A stretch of DNA of 64,000 bases, taken from the NCBI RefSeq assembly GCF_042453785.1, contig NC_091669.1, positions 35,764,001-35,828,000 on the forward strand, written 5' to 3'. Within the stretch, counting starts at the first letter, position 1; every line of letters begins with the position of its first letter. The position numbers and the translations under genes were made by a program. The notes below the pieces were generated by a model. It saw only the letters and a list, made by a program, of their open reading frames with translations, was not told the origin of the DNA and searched no databases. Shown here piece after piece: positions 59,159 through 64,000 of this stretch. The stretch is from Malus domestica (taxonomy: Eukaryota > Streptophyta > Magnoliopsida > Rosales > Rosaceae).

Positions 59159-59902
59159 TGTTTGGATCAAAACTTGAACTTTGGGCTCAAGAAAGGAGCT
59201 GGCCCAAAAGGAGGCCCGAAGGGAAAGATAGCTGAAGCCCATTCAAAGCCCAGAAGGCAGAAATGGCCTTTTCTGACTTGGTGCAACTCATGAAGACCAC
59301 TTGCTTACCTACCCAAAGGCCAAGTGGTATAGACTGACCAGCTACACAGCCCATAAAGTACTTTATGATGGCAGTACATGTAAAATAGCTGATGAGTCAT
59401 CACTCTTCAAACCGCATTCGGGCAAGGTTGCTGCTACAGGAGACCAAACCGAGTTGTCTATATAAGAAGAAAGAGAAACCAGGAATAAGGACACTCAACC
59501 AAACAAACAAATGCAAGCACAAACTCTGCTCAAAGCCAGATTTGTCTTCAAAACGAAGCTATAGTCAGCCCAAACATTCATCCCTTTCGGGACAAGCCTT
59601 CATCCCTCGCGGGATAAACCTTCACTCAAACGCTTGTAATAGCTCTGCTACCTTGTTCAACCTTGCTGTAGTATCGATTCATCTTTTGTAAATCTCTCTC
59701 CCTCCCTGAAACTTTCATACCCTTGATAAACCACAAAGATAGGAACCTGCAAGACGACCAAGCTTGCCCGAAGAGCCTTACCCGACAAAGCCCGACAGTG
59801 AAGCAGAAGCTCGACAGCAGCCTTCAACCGGCGCCAACCTTCCGGGGAGCTGTGTGCTCGTCGGCCAGGAAACATCCCCGACGTAAATTCTTGACGCGAA
59901 CA
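59159..59902 (+). repeat. 3' LTR of the 8.1-kb element
   Basis: 744 bp and collinear with the 5' LTR apart from the missing GCCTTGCCCGAAGAG-type units. Ends GCGAACA and is followed by the target duplication CAAGG. Confidence 0.92.
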
Positions 59903-59907
59903 CAAGG

Positions 59908-59957
59908 TATGTGAGATGTAAAAAATGTGTGTGGATAACACACCCCATATTAATATT
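59908..59957. mobile_element. Right half of the small split MITE
   Basis: GTGTGTGGATAACACACCCC and ATATTAATATT form the inverse of the left half at 51698-51812. TAA follows the end and TAA also precedes the left half, a possible 3-bp duplication. Confidence 0.65.
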
Positions 59958-60435
59958 AAGGTCCCCTAAGAGTCTGAGACTAAATCGTGTGTTCTTCTTA
60001 CCCGTAGACTCCACTTTTTTACTTTTTAACCCACCCCAAACGGCCCAAAATAACTTCAATTTTGGACCACTAAGCCCATAGTGACTAACTTACCCTTTTT
60101 ATTTGACTCTCCTTCTCTCTCCCATTTCTCTGCTTTCTCTTCTTCCATTCGTTTCGTGTTCTTCGCATGCCCAGATTGATCCCATTAAAATTCAATCTCA
60201 GTAAATCAAACCCATACTTTCTCTTCATTTCATTTTCTTTCTCTTCAATTCAAACCCATATTTCTTTTTTTTTTTTACTTTCTTTCTCTTCAAACCAGAC
60301 ACAGAAAAATCCCAAATTATTATTTTAGGGAAAAACTAATGAAATCTTGAAAGTTCGTATTCAAACAACCATTTTTACTGTAAAACTTACAAAATAAAAC
60401 TAAAAAATGTGAAATTGAACAAAATGCCCTGTTCT
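59958..60435. other. Intergenic DNA, CT-rich
   Basis: TTTCTCTTC-type runs with no gene. GGGAAAAACTAATGAAATC at 60328 resembles one end of the small MITE family of 16467 and 22457, but the rest does not match. Confidence 0.4.
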
Positions 60436-60556
60436 TAGCCTCCACCGGATGCTCCTCATCGATGTGGCAGCAAAGCCCAACGACATCAAAATCCTCGGCG
60501 CAGAAAGGGCACAAAAACTTGGTCTTTAACTCATCGTCTCCGTCAGTCTCTTCGTG
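60436..60556 (-). pseudogene. Di19-type zinc-finger gene fragment
   Basis: The minus-strand reading DDELKTKFLCPFCAEDFDVV, then GLCCHIDEEHPVEAKN is the N-terminal Cys2His2-like domain of Drought-induced 19 (Di19) proteins, stress-linked nuclear factors of about 200 residues. Only about 40 codons match. Reading on both sides departs from the family at once, so it is a stray piece, perhaps moved by a transposon. No full Di19 gene is in the window. Confidence 0.72.
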
Positions 60557-60574
60557 CGAAAACAGATTTGCACG

Positions 60575-60830
60575 ACACCAGAGAAGAAGGTGGAGCGTAG
60601 AGAAGAAGGTGGAGCGTCGGAGAAGAAGGTGGAGCGCGGAGGTGATGGCGCCAGAGAAGAAGGTTGAGCGTGGAGGAGACGGCACCGGAGAAGAAGGTAG
60701 AGCGCGAAGGGAATGAACTGGAAGCCATGGTTTGGGTTCAGATGGGTTTGCTGGGATCGAATTCAAAGAGAGGGAGGCTACGGGAGAGAGGAATGAATTT
60801 GAAGAGAGGGAGGCTATGGGAGAGAGACAG
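60575..60830. repeat. GA-rich imperfect tandem repeats
   Basis: AGAGAAGAAGGTGGAGCG-like units repeat at about 60581-60705, then GAGAGGGAGGCTAYGGGAGAGAG occurs twice (60767, 60805). They flank the Di19 fragment. Confidence 0.7.
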
Positions 60831-60879
60831 TGGAATTAATGAAAAAGATGAGGGGTATTGTTGTCCAAAAAATTATAAA

Positions 60880-63394
60880 TTTGTGTTCCACGGGATGGAA
60901 CAACCCGTTCCAGGGGGGTATGTGGAACCAAAATTTAACCCATTTTCGTTCCGTGGGACAGGCGTTCCACACAATTTAAGCGCACCAAATGATAGGAGCA
61001 TATTTATGCGACTTAGTTGGCTTGTTCTTGTGCATTTATGTCGTGTTTCCTTAGTTATTTTAATGTTTAAAGTTATTTTCGTGTGTTTTCAGATTTTATG
61101 GACAAAGTAGGCAAGAAGATGCATTTTGGAGCATTTTGGAGCAAAATGGAGCTTGGAATGCATGTCACATATTTGGGCCAAAGTGGATGGACGAATTTGA
61201 GAACTAAAGAGGCCAAGAATGTGAAAAATTATGGTCCAAAAGATGAAGAACTCAGCCCAAAAATTTGTCACCCCAACTTGCCTTCATTGCCATGCAAAAC
61301 AACATAGAATTCCCTTTGGATTCTCATGCCATGCTTGATCACTCTTGTCCCCTACATAATTTCTGATTTCATGCTTCAATTCATTTAATTATTACACTTA
61401 ATTGCTTGATACCTCTTGTTCCCTTCACCCACAAAATTTTATACAACTTTCACAACCATAACATGCACTAATTGATGCTCCATCATTCACATTTGGAATC
61501 CCATGCCTTGTGTACCACATGTTGCTGCACCTTTGACCCATTTATTGACACATTTTCACTTCCCTTTCCATCTCTATGCAATGTACACAATCATTCATGC
61601 TCCCTAGCTACAAGACCACTCCATTTTACCCTTCACACTTTGCATCATCACTTCATTTTCACCCTTGGACCATTGCACACCACACACACAAATTGCCATG
61701 CATTTCATCCTTAACCTAACCTAATTTTCTAAGGTTTTTGGGGCCTATAAATACATGTTTACACCCCTTGGCCAAAGGACAATCCCCCATATTCATCATT
61801 TTATCACAAAAATTCGTCCATACACACCCTAGGAAGCAAAACACCCCAAAAACACCATTCTAGTGCCTAGAAAACATAACAGCCACTCCACCTTCTTCCA
61901 CCCTCTTTGCCTAGTTCTCCACCACCCTCCAACCATCAAACACTCCTCCACACTCACCCTAAACCCTTCCATACCATTCCCCATCCATTCTACATCATAA
62001 AACTACCCAAAATCTGTCCATAACCCAATTTGCCGCAAGCAAGGGAAAGGAGGAATCTTGGATGCACTTGCTACCAAGTTGGAGCATTTTAGGTGTTTTC
62101 TTTCCTTTGATTTTAATGTCTAATTTTATGTATCTTTGCTTTGTGAGTATGAGGAACTAAACCCCTCTTAGTTAGGGGGTGATTCGAAACTATGTTCATA
62201 CTTGCAATATGATTTGATTACATCCAGTTGTGATTCATAAGTTGTGAATTCAATTTACTTATCTGTTCATATAAAAACTAATTTGTGTATGTTGGTTAAG
62301 AGTGCACGCTTAATTTTCATGCATGAATTTGACGCTAGAATATAAGGGAGTTTCACCTAATCGTTATAAACTTATATTCACAAGTAGTGAAGGTTGCTAG
62401 TCACAATCACGTTAAGTAAACTCTTGGCATAAGTTTCATGAAAATCATAGTAACGAGTGCCTCGTCAATGCTTATGTTTTTCATAGAACTTAATGATTCT
62501 TGCTTGTATCTCTATTATGCAATTCATGTAGGGAACTTGTAGGGAATGTTTTGGGTTGTCGTCTGCAATCATCCAACCTAATAACTTGTGGAAAAACTGA
62601 GGGTTAATTAGTGCAATTCACGGTTAATTTGGGGCGTTGAGTATTCATAGCTTATCGAAAAGCAACTGGAAATCGTTTTGTATGCAAGTGTGACATATGT
62701 GGAGAAGAACCTCCTAACTAATCTTCCATCCATAAGTTTCATTCAAATTCACTTACAATCTGTTTTGTTTTACAAAGTTTGTTTTGTTTTCAAATTCATT
62801 AAAACCAAAATCCCCCTTTTACTTTATTGTTTCAAAGTGTTTAATTTCTGTTTTGGTTGTGTGTTAGAGTGTTTTGATTCACCCAAATTTGTCTAAGAAT
62901 TTGTTTACTTTGTTCTTGTCTTAATTTAATTATTTTCGTCGAAAATCAACCCCATCTTATTTCTTTGAGTCATATTAATTAGAACTTGTCTTAGATTATG
63001 TTTTTAAGTGTTTTAGTTCATTAGAAAACCAAAATTTGTCCAAGTTTGTGTGAGAGTCCCAAAATTGCCCAGATTGTGTTTTTAAGGTAGTTTTGAGTGT
63101 TTAGGGGCTGTTTTGAGTCTTTTGGTTTGTTTTAGTGTTTTAAAGTATAGTTTTGCATTCTTTGAGTCTAGTTAGTGTTTTAAACTTTGTTTTCACGTTT
63201 TCAAGTCAGTTTCCAAGTGATTTAGCAATCCCTCCTAATCCCCGGCCTAGAACGATCCCTACTTACATACTTTACTACAATTGATAAAAAGAGGGTTTAA
63301 TTTGTGTGTTTAGTTATTTTACGCATCACCAAACGTGGGACGGAACTCGTCCGTCCCACTCTGTTCCGTCCCGTCCCACGTACCAAACGCACCC
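60880..63394. repeat. Host repeat split by the solo LTR
   Basis: Left part 60880-60989 and right part 63329-63394 share TTCCRTSCCA-type motifs in both orientations (GTTCCGTGGGACAGG left; CGTGGGACGGAACTCG and TTCCGTCCCGTCCCACG right). Together they look like one subterminal-repeat-rich transposon end. Confidence 0.5.
60990..63328. mobile_element. Solo LTR, 2339 bp, of a large LTR retroelement
   Basis: Starts TGATAGGAGCATATTTATGC and ends TTATTTTACGCATCA. CCAAA flanks both sides (60985-60989, 63329-63333). The last 100 bp (CCTAGAACGATCCCTACTT, then AAAAGAGGGTTTAATTTGTG) resemble the ends of big LTRs I associate with non-autonomous plant elements. No internal domain remains. It split a host repeat that joins as GCGCACCAAACGTGGGACGG. 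Confidence 0.82.
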
Positions 63395-63397
63395 TTA

Positions 63398-64000
63398 GAG
63401 TAAGTCCACTTCAAAAGACTTTGTGTCAGCACCCAACGCATTTATTTACTTAAATAAACAATAATAGATCACAGTGAACAGTAATAGGCCAAATCATCTC
63501 CACCCCTAAAAATACGCTGGCATCCTGCCCATTTAATATTATATTATTTTATTCAAAACAATTAATATTTTATCATTTAATTTATTTTTTATTTTTTCTT
63601 CCTTTCTCTCTCTGGTTCTTTATTTCTCTCTCTTTCTCTCTCTATCTATTTTTTTCTCCCTCTCTTTTCCAGCTCACTCCCGTGAGCTTTCCTTCTTCTT
63701 CCTCTTCAAAATCTTCAACAAATCAAACACAAAATATTATTTTTGTAATCCCTGGAGCTCAAAGAACCCAACCTTGGCCTTGCATGCGGTATCGGTGCAT
63801 GGTGCGAGGTCCTACTATTGAAGCCGAGAGCTTGAGCTCTCCTTAGATCTCTCTCCCCTTGTTCGCTTCTGCGGGTCCAAGGGTTTCGGTGCTGCTAGAT
63901 CTCTCTCAGCGATTCGAATCCCTTTCCGGGTTTGAATGCTCTCTTTCTGTCTCTCTCTCTCTCCGCGGTGGACTCACACTTCACGGCTGCATCGCATCCG
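63398..64000. mobile_element. Second Harbinger-like family member, cut by window edge
   Basis: TTA at 63395 precedes GAGTAAGTCCAC; the next 130 bp match the reverse complement of the right end of the element at 45285-46188 (AGTGAACAGTAATAGGCC, ATCTCCACCCCTAAAAAT). Beyond about 63600 the two differ: here CT-rich sequence, then GC-richer DNA (63750-64000) that could be another piece of captured host gene, not identified. Confidence 0.65.

Larger units (their letters stand above)
51813..59902 (+). mobile_element. Ty3/gypsy Tat-like LTR retrotransposon, 8.1 kb, near-complete but defective
   Basis: LTRs 51813-52598 and 59159-59902 start TG and end CA; CAAGG is duplicated at both sides (51808-51812, 59903-59907). 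Inside: PBS, a gag-like frame, protease, reverse transcriptase with YIDD, RT-RNase H, second RNase H, integrase with an intact D-D-E. In-frame stops (55388, 55730, 57431) and a frameshift in the second RNase H break pol. LTRs differ by a few percent by eye, so it is younger than the 14.3-kb element. Confidence 0.9.

Overview
The window reads as nuclear DNA of a flowering plant. It has genes with many short introns (GT-AG, some GC-AG), AT-rich intergenic DNA, and dense nested LTR retrotransposons, MITEs and SINEs. The genes look eudicot, and the repeat families remind me of Rosaceae (apple/pear/Prunus group). The family assignment is inference; no organellar or bacterial features are present.

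Layout. 1-4042: 5' part of a decayed Ty3/gypsy element on the minus strand (LTR, gag, protease remnant), cut by the window edge. 4043-4680: tRNA-derived SINE copies. 4795-about 6017: a hAT-like element carrying a broken EXO70H fragment. 7193-14152 (+): ASY3, a meiotic chromosome-axis protein, 9 coding exons, 794 codons. 15258-16095: hAT-type MITE. 16879-19306 (+): CHMP7-like ESCRT-III gene, 7 exons. 20366-20748: second hAT-type MITE. 23880-25094 (+): DUF1685-family gene, 2 exons. 26498-29888 (-): pectin acetylesterase, 11 exons. 30408-44690: 14.3-kb Tat-lineage Ty3/gypsy element with a nested copia-like solo LTR, an antisense ORF remnant and four kinds of tandem array in its 3' region. 45285-46188: Harbinger-like element carrying a GT47/exostosin fragment. 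46421-46913: long-TIR element. 46949-51524 (-): COQ8/ABC1 mitochondrial atypical kinase, 8 exons. 51813-59902: a younger 8.1-kb Tat-like Ty3/gypsy element inside a small MITE. 60436-60556: Di19 zinc-finger fragment. 60990-63328: 2.3-kb solo LTR. 63398-64000: second member of the Harbinger-like family, cut by the window edge.

The five host genes do unrelated jobs (meiotic axis, membrane remodelling, unknown, cell-wall pectin, ubiquinone biosynthesis). From memory, ASY3, CHMP7 and PAE neighbours lie close together in two duplicated Arabidopsis blocks (around At2g4693x-4698x and At3g6206x-6208x), so gene order may be ancestral. All five gene models were spliced by eye; exon lengths sum to whole codons in each.

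Most unusual content: the 3' region of the 14-kb retroelement (arrays with periods of 145, 95, about 16 and 64 bp, long perfect palindromes, an antisense ORF, a stray copy of the LTR start); three captured or stray host-gene fragments; and a run of rare splice-site types (a probable U12 intron and a GC-AG intron in ASY3, two GC-AG introns in COQ8).
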